From Colwellia sp. E2M01 (GTDB lineage Bacteria; Pseudomonadota; Gammaproteobacteria; Enterobacterales; Alteromonadaceae): a stretch of 57,458 bases of DNA. Positions 1-8,469 of the stretch are shown here, piece by piece. The stretch's first letter is position 1, and the number at the start of each line of letters is the position of its first letter. The notes beneath the pieces are model-generated. The model saw only the letters and a list, made by a program, of their open reading frames with translations, did not search any database and was not told the origin of the DNA. The position numbers and the translations under genes were made by a program. Location: NCBI RefSeq assembly GCF_018860585.1, contig NZ_JAHKPR010000001.1, positions 1-57,458 on the forward strand, in the 5' to 3' direction.

Positions 1-279
1 ATTGAAAATAAATTCTTTAAATTATCACACGAAGGTGGTTTACCTAAAGACGTTTTTCATTATGCTGAAGTCGTAGATGGCGAAAAACTGATGATTGACC
101 GCCCCATGTTTTTAGGCACAAGAGAGAATCCCGAACCAGGTTATGAAATACACACTAACTCGAGAAAAGAAGACGATTTCCCTAAAAGTTTGTGCTTCAC
201 CGACAGTTTTTTGTTTGAGCACGGTTTGTTTGATTTATTTAAAGACGTTGCACAAAAAATCGAGTCAGGTGAGTTGTAA
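1..279 (+). CDS. C-terminal part of a small immunity-like protein (5' end outside the window)
   Basis: The reading frame is open from the first base of the window to the TAA at 277-279, so this is the last 92 codons of a longer gene. The protein is clearly paralogous to the complete 171-residue protein at 1010-1525: both share the pattern IE.KF, EGGL, GEKL, a PGY segment, CFTD..LF..GL and a C-terminal K..A.KI..G.L. I do not recognise the family. Small acidic soluble proteins duplicated around a broken larger frame are typical of immunity genes in polymorphic-toxin or type VI effector loci, but that role is inferred from layout only. Confidence 0.7.
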   Translation: MENKFFKLSHEGGLPKDVFHYAEVVDGEKLMIDRPMFLGTRENPEPGYEIHTNSRKEDDFPKSLCFTDSFLFEHGLFDLFKDVAQKIESGEL

Positions 280-1005
280 ATATTAATCCCAACACTGCCA
301 CAATCGACGTATACCTTAGCAGATAAACAAGCAGTAATAGAGAATGGTTTAGAAGAAAATATTTTAGTACGCGTGATTGAAACACCCCATGCAGGTGACG
401 ATGGCACGATAGGTCAAGTTAAAGGTGGTCGCTCTATTACATGGACAGCCCCTATGAGCCAAGTAGAGCATGCTGATAGCGATGCGGTATTATTACTTAA
501 CGCCTTTGGTACAAGAGATGATGCAAGTAAAAACTATACCCTTTTGTTGATTGACCGTAATAAGGTCGCGAAGGAAGGTGATGTTACCTCAATTATCCCA
601 ACTTTTGATAACCTCAATGCTATGATTGCCAACAATCCTGAAATCGGTATTTCGCCTGAGTTATCAAAACAAGTGATGAATGCCGACTTTGCGCCAAAAT
701 ATGAAACCTTTGCCAACCAAGGGTGGGAGGCAGGGATTAATATGAATGAGCATGAAGACCGTGTAAATTTTGCAATGAACCTAGGGCATGACCCAGAAAC
801 CGCAGATCTTTTAAGTGAACGACACGATGTAGCAATTAAAATAAGTGCATGGGAAATATTCACGGGTAATGGCATGACACGCGACACCAATGTAACAGAT
901 AAAGTAGCTTATGGCCCCGTTGAAGTGTTTTCTTACGACAAAAACCCACAACAACTGGGTAAACTCGAACAATCAGGCGCGTTAAAGCGCATAGCACTGG
1001 ATTAA
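280..1005 (+). CDS. Unrecognised protein fragment without a plausible start (possible effector C-terminus)
   Basis: The frame runs directly on from the stop codon of the preceding gene, in the same frame, for 241 codons. The first 31 codons (280-372) look protein-coding (segments such as LADKQAVIENGLEENILVRV) but contain no ATG, GTG or TTG. The first usable start is GTG at 373 and the first ATG is at 454. I see no Shine-Dalgarno sequence for either. The simplest reading is a 5'-truncated gene, for example the C-terminal module of a larger secreted effector left between two immunity-like genes. No catalytic motif is recognisable. The alternative is a real 210-residue protein starting at 373. 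The gene at 1010 follows after 4 bp, so the two are probably co-transcribed. Confidence 0.55.
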   Translation: MLIPTLPQSTYTLADKQAVIENGLEENILVRVIETPHAGDDGTIGQVKGGRSITWTAPMSQVEHADSDAVLLLNAFGTRDDASKNYTLLLIDRNKVAKEGDVTSIIPTFDNLNAMIANNPEIGISPELSKQVMNADFAPKYETFANQGWEAGINMNEHEDRVNFAMNLGHDPETADLLSERHDVAIKISAWEIFTGNGMTRDTNVTDKVAYGPVEVFSYDKNPQQLGKLEQSGALKRIALD

Positions 1006-1009
1006 ATGC

Positions 1010-1525
1010 ATGAAACAATTTACAAATACAAACCCTAATACCCTCGATAATGATAGCCGTATTATATTAAAGTACTCTCAACCAAGATTTAATGGTAAAG
1101 GATTAGATTATTACTATTTACTTCACGACGGTGATCATTTGTTGTGGGCACGAAAAGGTCTATTCCCAGCACTAAACGATCAACCTGAAAAATGGTTAGG
1201 TGGAACCAATATTGAATTCCCCAAACAAGGCTTACCTTGGTTCATAAAGGCGATTGAAGAAAAGTTTATGAAAACCGAAGCCGAAGGCGGATTAAAAAAA
1301 GAAGCGTTTACTTACAGTGAAGTCATTAATGGTGAAAAGTTAATTACATTGCGTTGGTTTGGAACGCCAGGTTATGCACTAGCTAATGATAGTCGACAAA
1401 ATTATGTTTCTAAAACAATTAAAAAAAGGCAAGAGTTTTGTTTCACCGATACCATGCTTTTTGATAATGGCTTACTGACTCAATTAAAAGAAATTGCCAA
1501 TAAAATAACGGCAGGCACTTTGTAA
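1010..1525 (+). CDS. Small immunity-like protein, complete paralogue of the gene at the window edge
   Basis: A 171-residue protein with no signal peptide and no membrane segment, so probably cytoplasmic. Its C-terminal half matches the partial protein at 1-279 at roughly half of the positions, including the block around CFTDTMLFDNGLL. It begins 4 bp after the stop of the preceding frame, which suggests translational coupling to it. I cannot assign a known domain. Position and duplication fit an immunity protein for the product of the neighbouring frame. A simple duplicated housekeeping gene of unknown role cannot be excluded. Transcription probably ends at the hairpin at 1559-1593. Confidence 0.75.
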   Translation: MKQFTNTNPNTLDNDSRIILKYSQPRFNGKGLDYYYLLHDGDHLLWARKGLFPALNDQPEKWLGGTNIEFPKQGLPWFIKAIEEKFMKTEAEGGLKKEAFTYSEVINGEKLITLRWFGTPGYALANDSRQNYVSKTIKKRQEFCFTDTMLFDNGLLTQLKEIANKITAGTL

Positions 1526-1558
1526 GCCACAAGATTAATCTTATTTTTGAAAGTATAA

Positions 1559-1593
1559 AAACTCATTAATGCGAATGTGCCTTTAATGAGTTT
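1559..1593. terminator. Bidirectional hairpin terminator between the immunity-like gene and polA
   Basis: Perfect 11-bp inverted repeat, AAACTCATTAA at 1559-1569 and TTAATGAGTTT at 1583-1593, with a 13-nt loop. It lies between convergent genes. A short T-rich stretch on either side would allow termination in both directions. Confidence 0.7.
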
Positions 1594-1672
1594 CTCCTGT
1601 TATGCAAACCTTTTTTATTAATGAGATTTGTTAGTACCCCAATGTAAAGTTAACTACAAACTAATTAACTAA

Positions 1673-4471
1673 CTAATGGGCTTCATCCCAGTTATCGCCA
1701 ATGCCAAACTCGGCTATTAACGGTACGCTCAGCTCTACCGCATTATTCATTAACTCAACTAATTTTTGAGTGGTTTCTTCAACAATATCTTGGTGAATTT
1801 CAAAAATCAATTCATCGTGTACTTGCATAGTCATTTTCACGCGCTCATCATTTTGCTCAAGTAACCAAGTATCTACAGCTAACATTGCCTTTTTAATAAT
1901 GTCTGCGGCGGTACCTTGCATTGGTGCGTTAATGGCTGCACGCTCAGCTGCCTTTTTACGCATACCATTTTTAGCATTAATGTCTGGTAAATATAAACGG
2001 CGACCAAAAATGGTTTCAACGTAACCTGTTTCGCTAGCTTGTTGACGCGTGTCTTCCATGTAAGTTAATACACCTGGGTAGCGTTGAAAGTATTTGTCTT
2101 GATATTCTTGCGCTTGTTGACGACCAATATTCAATTGCTTCGCTAAACCAAAAGCAGACATACCGTAAATTAAACCAAAGTTAATGGCTTTAGCGCTACG
2201 GCGCTGATCGGTAGTTACCTCGTCTAAATCAACGGCAAAAATTTCTGCTGCGGTTGCTCGGTGAATATCTTTACCTTCACTAAAAGCGGCCACTAAGCCT
2301 TTGTCGTTTGATAAATGCGCCATTATTCGTAATTCAATTTGCGAGTAATCTATGGCAACTATTTTGTGATCTTGAGGCGCAATAAACGCTTGGCGAATTT
2401 TACGGCCTTGTTCACTACGAATTGGAATGTTTTGTAAGTTTGGATCGGTCGAAGATAAACGCCCTGTCGCCGTTACGGCTTGATGATAAGAAGTGTGTAA
2501 ACGGCCGGTTTTTTCGCTAACCATTAACGGCAGTTTGTCGGTATAAGTCGATTTAAGCTTACTTAAACCACGGTTTTCTAAAATTACTTTCGGCAGTGGA
2601 TAATCAAGCGCTAATTCTTGCAGTACTTCTTCAGCCGTTGATGGCGCACCTTTTGGTGTCTTTTTAATGACCGGAATTTTTAATTCTTCAAATAAAATTT
2701 CTTGTAATTGTTTTGGTGAGCCTAAGTTAAAGCTTTTTCCTGCTAGGTTATGCGCTTCAATTTCTAACTCGTCTAAACGTTGCCCTAAGGTAAAGCTTTG
2801 ATCTGCCAATACGTCGCTGTCGATTAACACACCAGTTTGCTCCATACGAGCAAGTACTGGTAATAGCGGCATTTCAATGTCATGAAACACACTTAGCTGT
2901 GAGCTTGATTGTGTGAGCGCAGGAAAAATTGCTTGATGTAAACGTAAGGTAATATCAGCATCTTCTGCTGCATAATGACCGGCTTTTTCTAAATCAATTT
3001 GATTAAAGGTAAGTTGCTTAGCGCCTTTACCGGCAATATCTTCAAAATGCACCGTTTTGTAATCAAGATATTTAAGCGCTAATGCATCCATATTATGGCG
3101 AGTAGCAACACTGTTATAACAGTAAGACTCAATCATGGTATCAAAAGCAATACCGTCAATAGCAATATCGTATTGGCTTAACACGTTGGCATCGTATTTT
3201 AAGTTTTGACCAATCTTTTTGATTTTTTTACTTTCAAGTAAAGGCTTTAATTGTGCGAGTACCCAATCTTTATCAAGTTGCTCTGGTGCACCTTCATAAT
3301 CATGGGTTAATGGTACATAAGCTGCTTTTCCAGCTTCAATAGCAAATGATACACCCACTAATTCAGCTTTCATGTAATCAACACTGGTGGTTTCAGTATC
3401 AAAAGCAAAAGCCTCACAGGCTTTTAATTTTAACAACCAATCGTTAAATAATGTTTCATCTAAAATAACATCGTATTCACTTTCTGCCACTGCAACAGCG
3501 GTTACTTCTGCTTGATCATTACTTGCATCAGCTTTATTTGTAGTCACTGTTTTTACATTACTGTTGCCACTTTCATTAGCACCTTTTCCTAAATCAGCAA
3601 GCAAGCGTTTTAATTCATATTTAGTATAAAGCTCGGTTAGAGCTTCTACATCAGGCTCTCCTGCAGATAACTCACCTGCGGTTTGCTCTAATTCAACATC
3701 ACACTTTATGGTGGCTAGTTGGTAGGATAATGGTAGTTGCTCTAACGCATCACGTAAGTTCTCACCAATTTTACCTTTTACTTTATCAGCATTAGCAATA
3801 ACGCCTTCAAGCGTTTCGTATTCAGTTAACCATTTAACAGCAGTTTTAGGACCACACTTAACAACACCAGGAATGTTATCCACCTTGTCGCCCATTAGGG
3901 CAAGATAATCAATAATTTGATCAGGGCGCACACCAAATTTTTCATTTACACCGGCAACGTCCATTGCTACGTCTGTCATGGTATTAATTAAAGTAACATG
4001 CTCAGTAACTAACTGCGCCATGTCTTTATCACCGGTAGAGATTACCGTTTCAATACCTAGTTCATCAGCTTGTTTAGCAAGGGTACCAATAACATCATCG
4101 GCCTCAACATCAGGGATCACCAATAACGGTAAGCCCATGGCGGTAATAATGTCGTGTATTGGTGCAATTTGGGTGCGTAAATCATCAGGCATTGGCGGAC
4201 GATTAGCTTTGTATTCTGGATACATATCATTACGAAAGGTTTTTCCCTTCGCATCAAAAATAGCGATGATATTGCCGTCCGGATAGTCTTTTTTTAGACT
4301 ACGCAGCATATTTAAAACACCGGTAATTGCTCCTGTCGGTTGGCCATCTGCGGTAGAAAGTGCCTGTAAATAAGGAACATGGTAAGCACGGAATAAATAC
4401 GATGAGCCATCAACTAAAATTAACGGTGATTGAGTATTCAAAGATTCGAGAGTGGTTTCAAGAGTTGTCAT
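1673..4471 (-). CDS. polA: DNA polymerase I
   Basis: A 932-residue protein, close to the 928 residues of E. coli Pol I, with three domains in the usual order. Residues about 1-290 are the 5'-3' flap nuclease (start ILVDGSSYLFRAYH, then GDKVDNIPGV). Residues about 330-515 are the 3'-5' proofreading domain, with intact motifs: DTE in FAFDTETTSVD, IGQNLKYD, and a YAAEDAD variant of Exo III. The rest is the polymerase, with motif A DYSQIELRI, motif B RRSAKAINFGLIYG and motif C VHDELIFE. It fills gaps during Okazaki fragment maturation and excision repair. All catalytic residues I can locate are present, so proofreading should be active. The gene is monocistronic; an 820-bp AT-rich gap lies upstream and a hairpin terminator downstream. 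Confidence 0.99.
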   Translation of the reverse strand: MTTLETTLESLNTQSPLILVDGSSYLFRAYHVPYLQALSTADGQPTGAITGVLNMLRSLKKDYPDGNIIAIFDAKGKTFRNDMYPEYKANRPPMPDDLRTQIAPIHDIITAMGLPLLVIPDVEADDVIGTLAKQADELGIETVISTGDKDMAQLVTEHVTLINTMTDVAMDVAGVNEKFGVRPDQIIDYLALMGDKVDNIPGVVKCGPKTAVKWLTEYETLEGVIANADKVKGKIGENLRDALEQLPLSYQLATIKCDVELEQTAGELSAGEPDVEALTELYTKYELKRLLADLGKGANESGNSNVKTVTTNKADASNDQAEVTAVAVAESEYDVILDETLFNDWLLKLKACEAFAFDTETTSVDYMKAELVGVSFAIEAGKAAYVPLTHDYEGAPEQLDKDWVLAQLKPLLESKKIKKIGQNLKYDANVLSQYDIAIDGIAFDTMIESYCYNSVATRHNMDALALKYLDYKTVHFEDIAGKGAKQLTFNQIDLEKAGHYAAEDADITLRLHQAIFPALTQSSSQLSVFHDIEMPLLPVLARMEQTGVLIDSDVLADQSFTLGQRLDELEIEAHNLAGKSFNLGSPKQLQEILFEELKIPVIKKTPKGAPSTAEEVLQELALDYPLPKVILENRGLSKLKSTYTDKLPLMVSEKTGRLHTSYHQAVTATGRLSSTDPNLQNIPIRSEQGRKIRQAFIAPQDHKIVAIDYSQIELRIMAHLSNDKGLVAAFSEGKDIHRATAAEIFAVDLDEVTTDQRRSAKAINFGLIYGMSAFGLAKQLNIGRQQAQEYQDKYFQRYPGVLTYMEDTRQQASETGYVETIFGRRLYLPDINAKNGMRKKAAERAAINAPMQGTAADIIKKAMLAVDTWLLEQNDERVKMTMQVHDELIFEIHQDIVEETTQKLVELMNNAVELSVPLIAEFGIGDNWDEAH

Positions 4472-5356
4472 AAAAGTACGCGAAGTGACTAAATAAGCTA
4501 AAGATGGTTAAGCATGCCACAAAGCGGAGATTGGCTCCACTTTATCATCACCAAAATTACTCACCGTATTGGTGCAAGTTGTGGATAACCTTGTGATCAA
4601 GTACGAAAAATAGCCAGACGTTTGTGCAATACAAAGCTGGCGATTAAAATATAAAGTTTTGGTTTCATTGAAAAAAGCGGAATGATCGAGCTTTTAAATA
4701 CACAATGTTTTTATTTTTATTATTTGTGGATAATTTTATTATCACAGTTATTTTTTAGTTGTACGAAAAACCAACTACGGAAAATAACAAGCTAAAAGAT
4801 TATCAGAATTAGCCGTGATTACCAGCTTATTATTAAAATTTTTTTACAGATTATTTACAGTTTAAAATAACAAAAAAACATAAGCGAGTATTGGCGCTTG
4901 TTAGCAACAGATCTAAGGCAATAATAATTTAAAATTAATCACAAAATATCTTTTGAGCCCTACTCTATTAATTTGCTTTATACCCGTTATCATTCAAAGT
5001 TCAAGATTTTCAATAAGTCTTAAAATCTGATGACTCCCCACAAAGATTGTATATCAAAACAAACAACTGGCATTACCAAATAAAAAATCAACATTACCAA
5101 ATAAAACACAAACCATGAGAAGCATCATAGAATTTATTACAGATGATTAAATAAAATCTATGAGATTGGACTTTATAATGGCGAGTTAGCTAAGCTATTA
5201 TTATAAAAAACATTTTATAAAAACAAAGAATACCGTAAATAAAAAACAATAATTTAGCCATTTAGTTATGTCATTAAAGGTATTTATTTTAATATGAATT
5301 ACTATAATACTCAGGTAATATCTAGGTATTACACAACAAGTAGTAGAGTAAATATA
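4472..5356. other. Long AT-rich intergenic region between polA and the alginate lyase gene
   Basis: I see no convincing gene in this stretch. It must contain the divergent promoters of polA and the alginate lyase gene. Notable contents are two perfect DnaA boxes (4580-4588 and 4725-4733) and a 15-bp direct repeat, CATTACCAAATAAAA, at 5071-5085 and 5092-5106. The rest is low-complexity A/T-rich sequence. A small RNA cannot be ruled out by eye. Confidence 0.5.
4580..4733 (-). promoter_or_regulatory. Pair of perfect DnaA boxes upstream of polA
   Basis: TGTGGATAA, the complement of the DnaA box TTATCCACA, occurs exactly at 4580-4588 and again at 4725-4733 in the same orientation, about 110 and 255 bp upstream of the polA start. 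Only one other perfect copy was noticed, inside a coding region near 9991. The pair may bind DnaA as a regulatory or titration site. It does not look like oriC, since dnaA, dnaN, mnmG and mioC are absent. Confidence 0.4.
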
Positions 5357-7063
5357 ATGATAATAAAAAATTTAGTGGCTTTTTCGTTGGTGGCTTTTTT
5401 GGCCGCTTGTAGTGAAGATTCAATAAAAGAAAGTATAGATGACCTAGAAGATAATGATACCGTGATCGTCGATGACAGTAATACCAATACTGACGAAAAT
5501 GGTAATACCAATAATAGTGGTGATAATGATACCGATAGCGGCAATGATGGTTCTAACACTGATACTGGTGGAGCTGACGACGGTGACACCGATACTGATG
5601 ACTCAAGTGCGACTCAATGTATAAATGAAAAATATACCATTACTTCAGCAACTGATGATGGAACTCACAATACAAACGAAGGCCCAGATAAAGCGATTGA
5701 TGGTAATACTGCTAACGAATCCCGTTGGTCATCTGCTGGCATTGGCAAAGCAATCACATTTGATTTGGGTGAAACTAAAGAGGTTAACGCTTTACAAATA
5801 AAGTGGCTTAAAGGCGATAGTAGAACTAGCGTTTTTGATATACACACGTCAATTGATAATGAAGCATGGAGTACCGCATTAAGCGCACAAGAATCTAGTG
5901 GTGCAGATACAGGTTTTGAAGTAGTGAATCTACATGAAAGTATCAACGCACAATATGTGAAAATTATTGGCTTAGGTAATTCAGAGGGCGGAGCTAACTG
6001 GAATAGTATTATTGAAACTGAAGTATATAAATGTGCATTAGATGCACCCGTTGATGCTGATAAACCAGAAGATGTTACCGATGACACTTCACCCGGTGAT
6101 GCATTCCCAACACCTACTGGCACTCCATCTGCTGTTTTAACTTATGATTCTCTCGATAGCACAAAGGCGCCATCAGAAAACTTTGACTTATCTTACTGGT
6201 ACCTAAGTGTTCCGACAGATACCAATGATGATGGAAAGTCAGATAGTATTTATGAAAAAGCATTAAATGATGCTTACGAAGATGAAAACAAAGAGTTTTT
6301 CTATACTGCAGCTGATGGCGGCATGGTATTTAATTGCCCAATAGCAGGTTATAAAACATCAACAAATACAACTTATACTCGCGTAGAATTACGTGAAATG
6401 ATCCGCGCAGGCAATACAAGTATTAGTACTCAAGGTGTGAATAAAAATAACTGGGTTTTCAGCTCTGCTCCTATTAGCGCACAAGATCAAGCAGGAGGGG
6501 TTGATGGGACAATGAAAGCAACTCTTGCCATTAATCATGTAACTGAAATCATAGAGGATTATGTAGAAGATGGTAAAAATAAAACAAGTGAATACCGCGT
6601 AGGCCGTGTTGTTATTGGTCAAATTCACGCTAAAGATGATGAGCCTATTCGTCTTTATTATCAAAAACTTCCTGGTAACTCTAAAGGTTCTATTTATTTT
6701 GCCCATGAGCCAGCTTATGACGCAGCTGATGAAATATGGATCGAAATGATAGGAACTCGTGGCTCTGGCGCGAGTAACCCTGTTGATGGTATTGCACTTG
6801 ATGAAAAGTTTAGCTATGAAATTAATGTAACAGGTAACATATTAAGCGTTAGTATTTTACGTAATGGCAAAGAGACTATTACTAAAACAATAAGTATGAA
6901 TGGTAGCCTGTTTGATGTTGCTGATGATTATATGTATTTTAAAGCCGGAATTTATATGGCTGATAAATTAGCTTATGATGAGGAGACATATTCTGCATCA
7001 AGTAATAGACCTAATGAGTCTGCTCAAGCAACATTTTATGCTTTAGAAGTTACTCATAACTAA
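5357..7063 (+). CDS. Secreted lipoprotein alginate lyase (CBM32 + PL7)
   Basis: The best start is the ATG at 5357, because the protein then begins with a lipoprotein signal peptide ending in the lipobox LAAC. An upstream ATG at 5294 would add 21 residues before it. The order of parts is: lipidated Cys18; a linker of about 65 residues rich in Asp, Asn, Gly and Thr; an F5/8 type C (CBM32) sugar-binding domain at about 95-230; and an alginate lyase 2 (PL7) domain to the C-terminus. The PL7 signatures are visible: RVELRE near residue 341, QIH near 420 and YFKAGIY near 526. The family cleaves alginate (polymannuronate/guluronate) by beta-elimination. It is a single gene, consistent with surface degradation of brown-algal polysaccharide. 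It could also act on a related uronate in the strain's own matrix. Confidence 0.92.
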   Translation: MIIKNLVAFSLVAFLAACSEDSIKESIDDLEDNDTVIVDDSNTNTDENGNTNNSGDNDTDSGNDGSNTDTGGADDGDTDTDDSSATQCINEKYTITSATDDGTHNTNEGPDKAIDGNTANESRWSSAGIGKAITFDLGETKEVNALQIKWLKGDSRTSVFDIHTSIDNEAWSTALSAQESSGADTGFEVVNLHESINAQYVKIIGLGNSEGGANWNSIIETEVYKCALDAPVDADKPEDVTDDTSPGDAFPTPTGTPSAVLTYDSLDSTKAPSENFDLSYWYLSVPTDTNDDGKSDSIYEKALNDAYEDENKEFFYTAADGGMVFNCPIAGYKTSTNTTYTRVELREMIRAGNTSISTQGVNKNNWVFSSAPISAQDQAGGVDGTMKATLAINHVTEIIEDYVEDGKNKTSEYRVGRVVIGQIHAKDDEPIRLYYQKLPGNSKGSIYFAHEPAYDAADEIWIEMIGTRGSGASNPVDGIALDEKFSYEINVTGNILSVSILRNGKETITKTISMNGSLFDVADDYMYFKAGIYMADKLAYDEETYSASSNRPNESAQATFYALEVTHN

Positions 7064-7100
7064 ATTTTCATAGCGCACAAGCGTTAGAGTAAATGCGATA

Positions 7101-7140
7101 AATGGCTAACCTAAGCAATTAGGTTAGCCATTTTTATTTT
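7101..7140 (+). terminator. Strong intrinsic terminator after the alginate lyase gene
   Basis: Perfect 14-bp stem, AATGGCTAACCTAA at 7101-7114 and TTAGGTTAGCCATT at 7119-7132, with a GCAA tetraloop, followed by a T-rich tract. It lies 37 bp after the lyase stop and just before the convergent permease gene. The stem opening matches that of the terminator at 12001-12034. Confidence 0.9.
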
Positions 7141-7170
7141 TATTTTTATTTTATAAAACTTAGAAAACAA

Positions 7171-8469
7171 TCAGAGAGAAACTTGATTCGATGCAGATTG
7201 TCGATAACAAATTATCGAAGGGATCATCGCAACAAGTAGCGAGGCGATAACAATAGTAGCCAGTAAATATAAACTACTTGCAGAAAATACATTTAGGCTG
7301 ATATATAAACCTAAACTTGACACTAAATAGCTTTGGGCAACTAATAAACTTAACATCAACAACCCTGCCCCTAACGCAATACTCACTATGGCAATAAACA
7401 AGGCTTCCAGCTCAATCAATAAAAACAAGAACATAGGTGAAGCGCCAATAACCCGTAGTAATTGAATTTCTCGAGTACGCTCTCTTATTGATGATAACAA
7501 CATAGCACTAACCCCTAAACAGGCAGACACAAACACTAGCGCCGACACTAACAGTAACGTATTTTCTAAAATTGACATCATTTGCCACAGTTCAGCCAAA
7601 GCGACTCCTGGCAATATTGCTAATAATGGCTCGGCAGCAAAGTTATTAATTTGTCGTTGTATTTGAAACGTCGTCATTCTCGATTCTAAACCAAGCATAA
7701 ACGCGGTAATGGTTTTAGGTTGTAGCTGAGCAAATAAAGCTTCTTGTTTTTCCTTTCGTTCTGCATCACTGTCATCGCTTTGCGAGCTAGTATGAGATCC
7801 TGTTGATTTAAGTTGTGCTAAATAATCCGAATTACCATTAAGATGTATGGCTTCAATCGCTTGTAAACTAACATGTAAACTGTGATCTACAGGTGTACCT
7901 GTCGGCGATAAAATACCAACCACCGTAAAAGGCTTATCTTTATGCAAACTAAAACTATTTCTAGAAATACCATGACTTAGTACAAGCTGATCGCCCAATT
8001 TATAACCTAACTCTTTCGCTACTTGAGATCCCAAAACCACGTCAAAGACCTGGTTAAATTGTACGCCTTGTTCAAAAGTTAAATGCTGCTGTTGACCGTA
8101 ACTAAAATACTTAAAATATTCATCAGTAGTACCCAGCACTCTAAAACCTTTATGTGAGTCACCCAAAGACATTGGAACAGCCCATTTTACTTTAGGGCTG
8201 TCGGCAATAGTTTGAAAAGACTGCCAACTCATATTGTTGGTTGGGTTACCTATTTTAAAAACAGAATAGAGCAACAAATTCAGACTACCTGTTCTAGCAC
8301 CAACAACAAGATCAACGCCTGAAACTGTATTCGAAAAACTCTCTTTTGTTTGATGGCGAATATGTTCAACCCCCAATAGAATGAAAATACTGACGGTCAT
8401 CGCCATTAATGACAAAGCAATTGAGCCTTTACGGTCGCGTAAACTTTTGAGGGCAAGATTAATCAACAT
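7171..8469 (-). CDS. ABC transporter permease, FtsX/MacB type (zinc-locus transporter)
   Basis: The preferred start is the ATG at 8469 (MLINLALKSLRDRKGS), which overlaps the end of the ATPase gene by 11 bp. A longer in-frame start at 8526 would add an unlikely leader. The protein of about 432 residues has one N-terminal membrane helix, a large periplasmic domain of the MacB_PCD type, and three C-terminal helices with an FtsX-type core (the segment SSIRERTREIQLLRVIGAS is typical). Such permeases usually drive lipoprotein or envelope mechanotransmission rather than classical import. Its neighbours (DUF3299, DUF2796, MerC, DUF1826) place it in a metal-homeostasis setting. As I recall, similar sets are described as zinc-regulated zrg genes in Vibrio. 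The substrate cannot be read from sequence. Confidence 0.88.
   Translation of the reverse strand: MLINLALKSLRDRKGSIALSLMAMTVSIFILLGVEHIRHQTKESFSNTVSGVDLVVGARTGSLNLLLYSVFKIGNPTNNMSWQSFQTIADSPKVKWAVPMSLGDSHKGFRVLGTTDEYFKYFSYGQQQHLTFEQGVQFNQVFDVVLGSQVAKELGYKLGDQLVLSHGISRNSFSLHKDKPFTVVGILSPTGTPVDHSLHVSLQAIEAIHLNGNSDYLAQLKSTGSHTSSQSDDSDAERKEKQEALFAQLQPKTITAFMLGLESRMTTFQIQRQINNFAAEPLLAILPGVALAELWQMMSILENTLLLVSALVFVSACLGVSAMLLSSIRERTREIQLLRVIGASPMFLFLLIELEALFIAIVSIALGAGLLMLSLLVAQSYLVSSLGLYISLNVFSASSLYLLATIVIASLLVAMIPSIICYRQSASNQVSL

Noticed and set aside
1526..1672. Spot 42 RNA (spf) expected near the 3' end of polA
   Set aside because: The gap downstream of polA is short and holds only a hairpin terminator; no spf-like sequence is visible.
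4472..5293. Replication origin because of AT-rich DNA and DnaA boxes
   Set aside because: Only two boxes, and no dnaA, dnaN, mnmG, mioC or gyrB in the neighbourhood.
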